DNA of 64,000 nt from Ariolimax columbianus (lineage: Eukaryota; Mollusca; Gastropoda; Stylommatophora; Arionidae). Each line of letters starts with the position of its first letter. Position 1 is the first letter of the stretch. Positions 23,580-34,271 of this stretch are shown here, piece by piece. The notes beneath the pieces were generated by a model, which had not been told where the DNA came from, made no database searches, and worked only from the letters and a program-made list of their open reading frames with translations. The stretch is from NCBI GenBank assembly GCA_036924085.1, contig JAVGWX010000019.1, forward strand, positions 11,642,196 through 11,706,195, written 5' to 3'. The translations under genes were made by a program, and so were the position numbers.

Positions 23580-23725
23580 AGGTGACTTGCGCGGTGATTT
23601 GGATTAAAGTTAGGAAGAAACTGCGCCTTTTGTCAACCTCACTCACAGAGCCTAAGCTACCTTTTGCCAGTGGCAAGACATTCATCGAGACGACTGGAGA
23701 TAGCATAGGATGCAGATTTTGCCTC
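23580..23725 (+). repeat. Dispersed repeat family Z, copy 2
   Basis: Collinear with 9505-9655 and directly abuts the end of the 76/70-bp array. Confidence 0.75.
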
Positions 23726-24179
23726 AGGGTTACCACCTAAGCCTTTCCGTAAACATGTAACCCGTAGGGTAGAAAGGTGGGAAGGCATCTAACGCAGTTT
23801 GTCGTGCCTTTTCGATAACCACAAGAGGTCGTATGGACAACACTCAGCGTGTGAGAGACTCTGGCATCTCTCCCCAGCTGTATTCAGCTCATCATAGTAG
23901 CATCTAAAATTCCCACACGCCATATTCGTGAAGGGGAACCGGCAGAACTAACCCGTGAAATACGACACATTTATAAGCGTAGCGCCATTCAGCCGGCGTC
24001 CAGACCAGGATAAACGGATGGAATAAATCACAAAAAAGAACGAAATAACAAGTCCAGACAAAAAACAACTCCACGTTTCCGTTAACACAAGTGTAAGTCG
24101 TCGACTAGTGTGAATTCCAGGCAAATCCGTGGTCTGGCGGCATCCATAATGATCCAAAAGATTAGAGAAATGTAGACTC

Positions 24180-24946
24180 GCAGCCAGTTATGGCGCCATC
24201 TTATATAGTTTGTATGTATATCATATGCAGGTAGTCGCAGAAAAGTGTGACCATACTCGAAAAAATGTACTTTCTCCTTAGCTGCCATGCCATCATTTAA
24301 GCTTTGGTATTTGATGCAATTGGTACTCTGTCTTCCTCTGATACTGCATTGTCATAGAATGCATTATCCATTACTAGGCATGACGGTCTTCCCAGAATTG
24401 GAAGCAGATCATTCGTCAACCAATGCCTGAAAATAAGTCCATTCATTTCAGGGTAGTAGTATCTACCGTCGGTACTTGTTGATTGGAAAATAAGTTTGGC
24501 GTCATGGAAACGTGCATTTTCAATGCTTCCGGCATACGTTAATATAATGCGCTGCCCTTTACTGCTTGGAATATGTCTTTTGTGTTCACCGTCAACTGAG
24601 TGCCATTCTTTGCAGTAAGTGTGGTGGTAAACATTGACCCAGGATTCGTCCAAGTATACAATATAGCATTGCTTACGCCGTTCACGTTTCTGTCTCATGT
24701 ATTTGCTTCTGACAGCAATCAAATGTGGCTTTTCACATATGATATTCCTGCCACCTGAAGTTCTCCCGAATGAAAAGCCGGCCAGCCCTTACAATTTTTC
24801 AAAGAGTGTTTATGGAAATATCATACTGCAGTCGGATTGAAATGTTAATTTGTTTCCAGAGAATAATAAGTTTATTTTTCGTCAACAGTTTTACAATCTC
24901 CCGTTTTATGACATCTCTGCCGAAATCGTCAAATTTACTTTTCCTA
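24180..24946 (-). pseudogene. DDE_3 (IS630/Tc1-like) transposase, inactivated
   Basis: Read on minus. An N-terminal part, GRKSKFDDFGRDVIKREIVK (24940-24880), runs to a TGA at about 24785. A catalytic part at 24722-24297 carries CYIVYLDESWVNVYHHTYCK (first Asp) and LGRPSCLVMDNAFYDNA (second Asp). The last part is in another frame: EYGHTFLRLPAYDIHTNYIR at about 24260-24200. Family members normally have a third acidic residue in an NPIE-like motif just after LRLPPY; here that position reads HTNYIR. The gene is therefore broken by stops, at least one frameshift and loss of the third catalytic residue. Terminal inverted repeats were not found. Confidence 0.75.
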
Positions 24947-25226
24947 CCTTGCTTGATATATTGTTTGTTGTTGCGCTCGCCTTATTTATGTATTCCACAA
25001 GGTGGTGTCTGCTGCACTGTGTTTTTTTGGTGTTCCTGTCAGCTCAGTGCATTCAACTTTGGCATGCATTTTATGTACGGGTCTGCATCCTCCTCTATTT
25101 CCAAAGGGTTTGCTTCCCAGGAGTAACAGCCGGTTATGTGATGAGGAGTGAACCCACCACCTTCGGGTTGTGAGCAGTGTCACTTTACCACTAGCCCACA
25201 CTGTCCCCTGAATCCTTGCTTGATAT
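24947..25226 (-). mobile_element. tRNA-type SINE family S2, copy 1, with 13-bp TSD
   Basis: The body (24960-25213, minus) starts GGGGACAGTGTGGGCTAGTGG, with box A-like GGGCTAGTGG and box B-like GGGTTCACTCC. It ends TTGTGGAATACATAAATAAG and is flanked by the perfect repeat CCTTGCTTGATAT (plus strand) at 24947-24959 and 25214-25226. It matches 33609-33849 along its length. It sits at the N-terminal end of the dead transposase. Confidence 0.9.
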
Positions 25227-25229
25227 GAG

Positions 25230-25305
25230 TGCACTCTGTCCTGTCCAATACAGTCCTGTCCAATACAGTCCTACAGTCCTGTCCAATACAGTCCTGTCCA
25301 ATACA
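25230..25305. repeat. 15-bp tandem repeat, about five units
   Basis: CCTGTCCAATACAGT repeated, with one partial unit. Confidence 0.9.
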
Positions 25306-25309
25306 ACGG

Positions 25310-26058
25310 TAAAAGGGTGATCAAACCAGACTGAGCGCCAATTGTGTTTGTTTTTATGGGTCATGTATATCGCAATATAAATGACCCATCTTAGATTCCC
25401 TTTGGAAAAACGTGTATAGTAAAAGGGTAACACTCTGCATTGCTATAAATGTACACTTCAAACTCATTTTGAAATTGCTTTCAAGTTTTGTAGAAGCAAC
25501 TAAATGTCACAATAACAACCCCACAAACTATAATATCGGGATACACCTGCGACAGTTTCGCATGAATGAACTTGGTTGTTTTTCGCACTCGACAACGTGT
25601 CGAATTTGTACACGAGATAATCAAGAATGTGTTTTTACCTCAGCTTATTTGAATATCAAAACATGTATTTTTTAAACAGCACGACTGTGTACCGTAAATA
25701 TGTAAAAATGATGTCCAATTCAGTGTGGTTGCATTTAATGTAGCCTAATGAATAGATTTTTCAAAATACATCAAATTTCTTAGAGAAAACATATTTACTC
25801 AACACCATGGCATTCTAAGGCTGCATGCGAAACATCATTTTTGATATGACAGGCAGTTTTATAGAAAATTGCTTCGGATCTTGTTAATGTTAAGACGGAC
25901 TATAGTCTGTTTGCATTATTTGACTGAACACTCAACGTGTGTCGTATCACGCTGTGGAATAGACAAGGAAACTAAGTAGAACAATGGATTTTCTGACATA
26001 TCATCTCAAACATACGTAAGCCACCATTACATAGTCTAAAATACACATGCTCGTTTTT
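25310..26058. other. No gene recognised
   Basis: AT-rich sequence; the frame at 25412-25675 has no recognised features. Confidence 0.35.
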
Positions 26059-26059
26059 T

Positions 26060-27185
26060 CTATCAACATAACACATATTCCCCCTCTTTCTAACATCATA
26101 AACACACATTCCCCCTCTTTCTATCATCATAAACACACATTCCCCCTCTTTCTATCATCATAAACACATATTCCCCCTCTTTCTATCATCATAAACACAC
26201 ATTCCCCCTCTTTCTATCATCATAAACACACATTCCCCCTCTTTCTATCATCATAAACACATATTCCCCCTTTTTCTATCATCATAAACACATATTCCCC
26301 CTCTTTCTATCATCATAAACACACATTCCGACTCTTTCTATCATCATAAACACAGATTCCCCCTCTTTCTATCATCATAAACACACATTCCCCCTCTTTC
26401 TATCATCATAAACACACATTCCCCCTCTTTCTATCATCATAAACACATATTCCCCCTTTTTCTATCATCATAAACACATATTCCCCCTTTTTCTATCATC
26501 ATAAACACATATTCCCCCTTTTTCTATCATCATAAACACACATTCCCCCTCTTTCTATCATCATAAACACACATTCCCCCTCTTTCTATCATCATAAACA
26601 CATATTCCCCCTCTTTCTATCATCATAAACACACATTCCCCCTTATTCTATCATCATAAACACACATTCCCCCTCTTTCTATCATCATAAACACACATTC
26701 CCCCTCTTTCTATCATCATGAACACACATTCCCCTTCTTTCTATCATCATAAACACATATTCCCCCTCTTTCTATCATCATAAACAAATATTCCCCCTCT
26801 TTCTATCATCATAAACACATATTCTCACTTTTTCTATCATCATAAACACATATTCCTCCTTTTTCTATCATCATAAACACACATTCCCCCTCTTTCTATC
26901 ATCATAAACACACATTCCCCCTCTTTCTATCATCATAAACACATATTCCCCTCTTTCTATCATCATAAACACACATTCCCCCTCTTTCTATCATCATAAA
27001 CACATATTCCCCTCTTTCTATCATCATAAACACACATTCCCCTTCTTTCTATCATCATAAACACATATTCCCCCTCTTTCTATCATCATAAACACATATT
27101 CCCCCTCTTTCTATCATAATAAACACATATTTCCCCTCTTTCTATCATCATAAACACATATTCCCCCTTTTTCTATCATCTAAAA
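26060..27185. repeat. 31-bp minisatellite, about 36 units
   Basis: Units read CATTCCCCCTCTTTCTATCA then TCATAAACACA, highly uniform, with C/T variants at two positions that form short local runs. Pyrimidine-rich strand. Confidence 0.96.
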
Positions 27186-27334
27186 CATGTATGGCCTCTT
27201 TTGTCTCACCATAAATACATATGAGCCTACGTTATCTCACATCAACAATGTGTGTAGTATTTTATACTCTCACTAAATATGGACGGATCATTTATGACTC
27301 ACACCAAATATTAATCCGCAGATTAATCAAATCC

Positions 27335-27560
27335 CATGGTTCCTATCGGTGCACATGTCATTAACCCACTTCACAGGCTAACACGTTCATATCGGTGCAC
27401 AGGTCATTAACCCACTTCACAGGCTAACACGTTCATATCGGTGCACAGGTCATTAACCCACTTCACAGGCTAACACGTTCATATCGGTGCACATGTCATT
27501 AACCCCACCTCACAGTCATACACGTTCCTATCGGTGCACAGGTAATTAGCCCCACCTCAC
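27335..27560. repeat. 46-bp minisatellite, interrupted by a SINE
   Basis: About five units of TATCGGTGCACAGGTCATTA then ACCCACTTCACAGGCTAACA. Unit-like sequence (CCTATCGGTGCGCAGGTAATTA) reappears at 27843-27865, after the SINE. Confidence 0.9.
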
Positions 27561-27823
27561 GTGGAGCCGCGTAGCGCAGTGGTTAGCGCGCTGGCTTCGC
27601 ATCTGAGTGGTTCTGGGTTCATTCCCCAGTTGAGGCGGTAATGTTTTTTTCAGACCGCAATGGCTCCCGGGTCGACCCAGCCTTAAATAGGTACCGGTTC
27701 AGTCCGGGAAGTAAAAGCGGCGAGGGAGATGAGATGGCTACCGCCCTCATATAGCTGAGCCTTTGAAATGTGAGATCGCTAACACCTCTACGGCAGTAAT
27801 GCTATGGGATACTTTACTTTACT
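27561..27823 (+). mobile_element. tRNA-derived SINE family S1
   Basis: Starts GGAGCCGCGTAGCGCAGTGG, with a clear RNA polymerase III box A, TAGCGCAGTGG, at 27572-27582 and a box B-like GGTTCATTCC at 27616-27625. Both are internal promoter elements. A central region (GGGTCGACCCAGCC, CCGCCCTCATATAGCTGAGC) follows and the 3' tail is ACTTT repeats. It is not a tRNA gene: the cloverleaf is incomplete and a long non-tRNA body follows. Inserted in the 46-bp array. Confidence 0.85.
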
Positions 27824-27889
27824 TTACACAGACATATACGCTCCTATCGGTGCGCAGGTAATTAACCTCACATGCTTCAAATCTTCCTC

Positions 27890-28135
27890 ACAGCCGCCAA
27901 TCATCCCCCACAGCCGTCAATCATCCACCACAGCCGCCAATCATCCACCCCAGCGGTCAATCATCCACCTCATACTTTACTATTTTCTCACAGCCGTCAA
28001 TCATCTCCTCAGCGGTCAATCATCCACGACAGCCGTCAATTATCCACCCCAGCGGTCAATCATCCACCTCAGCGGTCAATCATCCACCCCAGCGGTCAAT
28101 CATCCACTACAGCTGTCACTTATCTACCACATGCT
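27890..28135. repeat. 20-bp minisatellite, about 11 units
   Basis: AGCGGTCAATCATCCACCCC and variants with AGCCGTCAATC. The flanking sequences CACATGCTTCAA at 27869 and 28129 bracket the array. Confidence 0.9.
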
Positions 28136-28930
28136 TCAACTCTTCCCCACAGCCTTCACCGACTTCAGAACCTTCAACTGGAACACACACAAAACGTCAT
28201 GCCAACAAAATAACGTTATGCCAACAAAATAACGTCAACCAAATCCATCTATTCAAAGCACACCCAATTGCAGTCGAGAACACAACATGTCTACCTTCAA
28301 TCCAAGCCAAATTTTTATTTTCAGGTTTCTTGGCTCCAGACCTGGCTGCAAAAAATAATATTCCAATGGGTGAATGAAATGTCACCCATGACGGCAAGAT
28401 TTCAGCAATTTTTGCCAATTTGTGTCCATACAGATGGCCTGGGATATATGTTTCTCAGCATTGAAGCTATCTGAATATTTTGCTTACACGTTCCAGTATG
28501 CAGAATAAGAACTAAATCATCTAACATGGGAATGTGCAGGATAATAAAGTGGTCCGTGCGCTACCGGTACCAGAAAGGGGAAACAGAATAGCGACACTGT
28601 AACATGCCAGAATGTTGAAAGAGGCAAATGAAAAGGTTGCGCATATGATTTGATACACCAGTGGGGAAAAATTGAAATACGCAAGAGCAAGGAAAGAAGA
28701 CATCTTCAGCGCTTGGTTGAAGAGCAGTGACTGAGCTAGTTCAGAAAGTGATCCTCGTCTGAGCAACTACAATATTCATTCTATTTGTGTCAGCTCTATT
28801 CAATGAATAGGGCAATCCCTACAGCTAGAGTCCTTACAGGAAGACTGTACCAAAGCACATACAGGTTCACACTATGTAGATATTCGATTAACATGGTCAC
28901 GTTGCTAGATGTATGCACAAGCTAATTCAT
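28136..28930. other. No gene recognised
   Basis: Short frames on both strands (28197-28474, 28521-28766) without domain signatures. Confidence 0.35.
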
Positions 28931-28934
28931 TATT

Positions 28935-29655
28935 AATTAGGTTTCTTCCATCCTCTTTGTTTAGGCACATTATTAATTAGGTTTCTTCCATCCTCTTTGT
29001 TAAGGCACATTATTCATTAGGTTTCTTCCATCCTCTTTGTTTAGGCACATTATTAATTAGGTTTCTTCCATCCTCTTTATTAAGGCACATTATTAATTAG
29101 GTTTCTTCCATCCTCTTTGTTTAGGCACATTATTAATTAGGTTTCTTCCATCCTCTTTGTTTAGGCACATTATTAATTAGGTTTCTTCCATCCTCTTTGT
29201 TTAGGCACATTATTCATTAGATTTCTTCCATCCTCTTTGTTAAGGCACATTATTCATTAGGTTTCTTCTATCCTCTTTGTTTAGGCACATTATTAATTAG
29301 GTTTCTTCCATCCTCTTTGTTTAGGCACATTATTAATTAGGTTTCTTCTATCCTCTTTTGTTTAGGCACATTATTCATTAGGTTTCTTCCATCCTCTTTG
29401 TTTAGGCACATTATTAATTAGGTTTCTTCCATCCTCTTTGTTTAGGCACATTATTCATTAGGTTTCTTCCATCCTCTTCATTTAGGCACATTATTCATTG
29501 GGTTTCTTCCATCCTCTTTGTTTAGGCACATTATTCATTAGGTTTCTTCCATCCTCTTCATTTAGGCACATTATTCATTGGGTTTCTTCCATCCTCTTTG
29601 TTAAGGCACATTATTCATTAGGTTTCTTCCATCCTCTTTTTTTATTAAGGCACAT
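28935..29655. repeat. 40-bp minisatellite, about 18 units
   Basis: CACATTATTAATTAGGTTTC then TTCCATCCTCTTTGTTTAGG, with TTAATTAG/TTCATTAG variants alternating. Confidence 0.95.
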
Positions 29656-29944
29656 TATTTTCTACAACAGACTACGACTTTTGAATACATCATGGCGAGT
29701 AAGATCAACTCGGTAGTGTGACTTCGACTTCTGCATAGATAGTCTGTGATAATGGTTTATTAATTGTGTATCAGAGAGTAGCTGTCCGAATAATTTATAC
29801 ATTTGTAATATTTGGACAGAGCAAGACACAATGCACAATTATATATTAACTACGGAGTTCAACAGTTTTATATTATTTATCGATGTATCTACCATGCATA
29901 ATAATCTATTGATTGATCTAACATATGAATAACACGTGTGAATG

Positions 29945-30690
29945 ATCTTACATTTAAAACACATTTGTGATTGACCTAGCAGATTAGAACCATTTGTGAT
30001 TGACCGAGCAGATTAGAACCATTTGTGATTGACCTAGCAGATTAGAACCATGTGTGGTTAACCTAGCAGATTAGAACCATTTGTGATTGACCTAGCAGAT
30101 TAGAACCCTGTGTGGTTAACCTAGCAGATTAGAACCATTTGTGATTGACCTTGCAGATTAGAACCATTTGTGATTGACCTAGCAGATTAGAGCTAATTGT
30201 GATTGACCTAGCAGATTAAAACCATTTATGATTGATCTAGCAAAATAAAACCATCTGTGATTGACCTAGCAGATTAGAATCATTTGTGATTGACCTAGCA
30301 GATTAGAACCATTTTTGATTGACCTAGCAGATTAGAACCATTTGTGATTGACCTAGCAGATTAGAACCATTTGTGATTGACCTATCAGATTAGAATCATT
30401 TGTGATTGACCTAGCAGATTAGAACCATGTATGATTGACCTAGCAGATTAGAACCATTTGTGATTGGCCTAGCATATTAGAGCTAATTGTGATTGACCTA
30501 GCAGATTAAAACCATTTATGATTGATCTAGCAAAAAATAAACCATTTGTGATTGACCTAGCAAATTAATACCATTTGTGATTGATATAACAAAATAAAAA
30601 CATTTGTGATCGATTTAACATATTAAAACATTTGTGATTGATCTAACATATTAAAACAAATGTGAATGATCTAGCATATTTAAAACACTT
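29945..30690. repeat. 29-bp minisatellite, about 25 units
   Basis: AGCAGATTAGAACCATTTGT then GATTGACCT. Units decay towards the right edge, where they become ATCTAACATATTAAAACATT-like. Confidence 0.94.
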
Positions 30691-31655
30691 CTAGCTGGTC
30701 TAACATATTGCAAAGATTTGTGATTACTTCAACATATGGAAAACATTTTTTGAATTATTCAATAAGTTGGACAAATTAATGATTCATCCAACATTTTTAA
30801 AAAAATGATTTAATCATCTTTCATTTTGGACAAATACAATTATTGATCTAAGGTTTTATATTATATAATTATTTATCCAACATTTTCGAAAATGTGTTAA
30901 TTGATATAACATATTGGAATATCTAATGATAATCCTTCATTTCAAGTATTTTATTAATCAATTTATCACTTTGGTAGGTTCACTATTGATGAAGGTATCA
31001 TTTTGAATACATTTCATGCTCACTATACCTTTATGCATAATGCATTAGATGTCCTCTAATTTCCAACGATATATTGAACAATCTAAGATTTCGGTTAATT
31101 CATTGGCTATTCTCACATATTTAGTAAATAAATTGATTGACCTAATGATTTCGACGTCCAAAGAAGCAAAATTAGAAATTCATGTGCTTCATTTTTGCTC
31201 TGCTTCTCCATTACAGATTTATGCTAAAACCTACATTTAATAAATTCTCTAGGATGAATACAAAGATATCTCAATACCCGATTGAATGGCACTCGGTTCT
31301 AACCTAAATATTATTCTGAATGGTTTCACTTACAGGCCGGAATTTTCTGATCATTTTTTTTTTCCATCGCTCACCATATACCATTCATTAAAATCTTGAA
31401 ACACTGATACAACGAAACAAATTTGCAATTTGTTCAATTTGGAGATAGTGTTATGAACGTTCGTCTGGTGTCATGGGGTCTCCTGGACAAACGTTAGGAG
31501 GGGTCTTTCGGCCTTGAGACTACGTGCATGTTAGCGACAAGAAACAAGCTCAAAATATAGTGAGAATGTGACATGAAGCAACTAAGTCCGACATAACCCC
31601 TACGGAGTATAGGCCTGTCAGTGCTTCATAACGAGCACATAAAGTTCAGTTAAGT
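30691..31655. other. AT-rich, no gene recognised
   Basis: Traces of TTGATCTAACAT-like units up to about 30930 suggest the 29-bp array once extended further. Nothing else recognised. Confidence 0.4.
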
Positions 31656-31659
31656 TCAG

Positions 31660-32735
31660 TTCATTTACAATTTAAAACGACGGGAATCAATTGCAATATA
31701 TCTCCAACAAACTCTATTTCTTGTTCTGATGATGCAATTTGACAGGCTATTCCAGTCCATCTCCTGATGTTATCGGACAACTTATAACATTTGAACCACT
31801 GGATTTTGCCTTTCTCCTCATTATGTTCTTTATTAACATAGTCATCATCATGTAGCATGTCCTTTGTAGAACGTCGCTCCCATCACAGTCTGTCTGAAAG
31901 AAACTCGTTACCGTGCAAATACACCAGCCTCCGACACAGCCATACTCAGGTATTCCTGGATATCTTTGTGCCATCGTCTTCTTGGTCTACCCCTTCCTCA
32001 TTTGCCTGGCACCATACCTTCCATCACTATTCTCTTGAGAGCATTGTGTCTCTTGATGTGACCAAAGTATTTGCATTTTCTAGCCAAAATGGAATTGATA
32101 AACCAGTTCTCCTCTATGCTCAACTCTTGCCGAATGTCTACATTTGTCATTTTCTCTGTCCATGGTATTCTGAGGATCTTTCTGTAACATTTTGACTTCA
32201 AGGATTTGATTCTTTGTCTGGAAGTTTTGCTAATCGTCCATGATTCGCAGGCAAAAGCTACTACAGGAAAAACACAGGCTCTCAAGACTTTTACTTTTAT
32301 CATTTTGTTGGTGCTCTGCCATAATTTCTTCAGGCTGTTCTGTCTCTGCATTGTCATGACTAGTCTTCTTCTTATTTCTTTCGAGCAGTCGCCATTTTTG
32401 TCAATTCTGGAGCCCAGACATTCAAAATATGTGACTTGGTCTATTTCCTCACCACCCGCCGTAAATTTATGATGACATGGTGTTTTATCGGTGATTATTA
32501 TCTTTGTTTTATTTATGTTTATAAACATGTTTTTATCTTTACTATGTCCATTTACGGCTGAAATTAGCTACTCTAGCCCTTCTGCACTTCATTTCAGTAT
32601 CACTGTGTGATCTGCGTATCGTAACTCTGGAATCTCGTACCCCCCAATCGTAAATGGGTCGAAACGTTCAATGTTCTCGTCTTCTCGAACATTTCTCAAT
32701 ATACATTCCCCATATATGTTGTATAGATTAACATA
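31660..32735 (-). mobile_element. RTE/BovB-like LINE, family C, copy 1
   Basis: Minus strand from 32735: NIYGECILRNVRED, then YEIPELRYADHTVI, a stop, then a 176-codon frame (32528-31998) with FECLGSRIDKNGDCSKEIRR, VFPVVAFACESWTIS, RKILRIPWTEKM and KYFGHIKRHNALKRIV. A tail follows with NIRRWTGIA (31740 region). This is the RT palm end, thumb and C-terminus of an RTE/BovB-type element. The catalytic YADD motif reads YADH and a stop follows, so RT activity is lost. The endonuclease and most of the palm are missing. Confidence 0.85.
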
Positions 32736-32739
32736 GTAC

Positions 32740-33175
32740 GTCTCGATATATCGCAAAAATGCCTCAACTTTCTATCCCTGAATTCTGACAATTTCTTACC
32801 CCAACATTTTCAGCTTTTCCACATTAAAAAAATAATCTTTCTAGGAGACATGGCCAACTATTCTATATATCAACATCTCCAATCTCTCTTGTCCACATCT
32901 TTAAAAAAGTCTATGTCTTCGCGACATTAAATAGTGACGAATATATACAGAACTTGATCATTTTCATTTTCAAATACTGATTTATCTGTCTGGATGTCAG
33001 TATGTGTCGCATGTTGTTGAATACTTTCTTCGCCAAACATATCCTTTTTCTAAGTTCTCTTTCACAGCTGCTGTCTTCCGTTATTAAATGTCCCAGATAG
33101 GATAAACTTTGTATCAGTTCTCATAGCTAGTGTCCTGTTTGTTTGTTTAGAAATACAATTTAACTTTTCTCACTG
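32740..33175 (-). mobile_element. Second RTE-like RT thumb fragment
   Basis: On minus from 33110: LSYLGHLITEDSSCERELRK, then RICLAKKVFNNMRHILTSRQ. This is the YLG...ITED...EIR-R thumb block of an RTE-like element in a different family from the adjacent one. The downstream part is riddled with stops. Confidence 0.65.
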
Positions 33176-33217
33176 TTGATGTTCAATGTACGGAGAATAG
33201 GCTGTTTTATAGTGCGG

Positions 33218-33470
33218 ACTTCTTTTTTTTTCCTTCTTCTTCTTCTCTTCCTTCTTCTTTTCCCTCCTCTATTCCTTCTTCTTATTCCTCTTGTTCTCAT
33301 TCTCCTTCTTCTTCGTCTTCGTCTTCTTCGTTTTCTACTCGTTTCTATTCTTCTTCTTCTCCTTGTTCTCGTTATCTCCTCTTCCTGTTTTTCTTTTTCT
33401 CTTTTTCTTCCTTTCTTCTTTTTCTTCTCGTTCTTCGTCTTTTTACTCTTCTGCTTCCTCTTCTAATTTA
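33218..33470. repeat. CTT/CTC polypyrimidine tract
   Basis: Almost pure pyrimidines on plus with TTC triplets. The Phe/Ser/Leu-rich frames are by-products. It may have arisen from a LINE or SINE GAA-type tail (minus strand). Confidence 0.9.
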
Positions 33471-33597
33471 AATCCACTTCCCTGGGCATTCTAGAAAAAG
33501 TGCTGGGGGTTCCATAACCGTCCTTCCCACGCTGGGCAGAAACGTTTCTGGTCACTTCCCAATCACAGAAGGAGAAGTATTATAAGCCGTCAATGTT

Positions 33598-33860
33598 AAA
33601 TAAGCGTTATGGGGGACGGCATGGCCTAGTGGTTAAGCGAACAACCCGAAGGTGCTGGGTTCGCTCCCCAATCACAGCACCGGTAGTTACCCCAGGGAAG
33701 CAAAACCTTAGAATATGCAACAGGAAGTTAGACCCTTACATTTAATGCACGCCGAAGTCAGATTTACTGGGCTGCCAGCCACAAATTAAAAACACAGTGC
33801 AACGTACATAGCCCTTGAGAATTGAGAAATAAAGTGAAAGCAAAAAATGAAATAAGCATT
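33598..33860 (+). mobile_element. tRNA-type SINE family S2, copy 2, with TSD
   Basis: The body (33609-33849) contains box A TGGCCTAGTGG at 33622-33632 and box B GGTTCGCTCC at 33658-33667, typical internal pol III promoter elements. It is collinear with the minus-strand copy at 24960-25213. The flanking repeat AAATAAGCGTT/AAATAAGCATT at 33598-33608 and 33850-33860 differs at one base. Confidence 0.88.
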
Positions 33861-33991
33861 GTTTATGACAGCAACTAGAATACGGTCCTGGTCACGATAA
33901 CAGATTGGTGTAAATGACAATTGCTATCGCATTATTGCACCTCTAGTGCAAACGACTAGTCAAATCATGCACGCGCTCACGCCACCATTTT

Positions 33992-34271
33992 CATGTCCTT
34001 TGTAGAACGAAGTTCCCTTCGGGGCAAGTCTGAAAGAAACTCGTTCCTTTTCCAAAACTCCAGCCTCCGTTAAAGCCATAGCTAGGCATTACTTGATATC
34101 TTTGTGCAACATTCTTCTCGGTCTACCCTACCTCTTCTGCCCGTTAGCATATCTTCCACCACTGTCCACTAAAAATCGTTGTGACTATTGATGTGACCAA
34201 CGTGTTTTAATTTTTGGCTATGATGGAATCGATAAACCGTTTCTCTTTTATGTTCAACTTTTTGCCGAATG
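33992..34271 (-). mobile_element. RTE-like family C, copy 2, C-terminal piece (outer layer of a nest)
   Basis: Closely follows 31856-32125 of copy 1 (ATGTCCTTTGTAGAACG, CTGAAAGAAACTCGTT, TTGTGCAAC/CATTCTTC, TTGCCGAATG). At TTGCCGAATG the match stops because a mariner relic is inserted. The match resumes at 35141 and again at 37984. Confidence 0.85.

Noticed and set aside
27561..27640. A functional tRNA gene
   Set aside because: A- and B-box motifs are present, but the cloverleaf is incomplete and a long SINE body with ACTTT tail follows.
28521..28766. Possible membrane-protein exon on the minus strand
   Set aside because: Hydrophobic composition only; no recognisable family motif, splice acceptor or neighbouring exon.
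29945..30690. CRISPR-like array (29-bp repeats)
   Set aside because: Repeats are contiguous without unique spacers, no cas genes occur and the DNA is clearly animal. The same holds for the 31- and 40-bp arrays.
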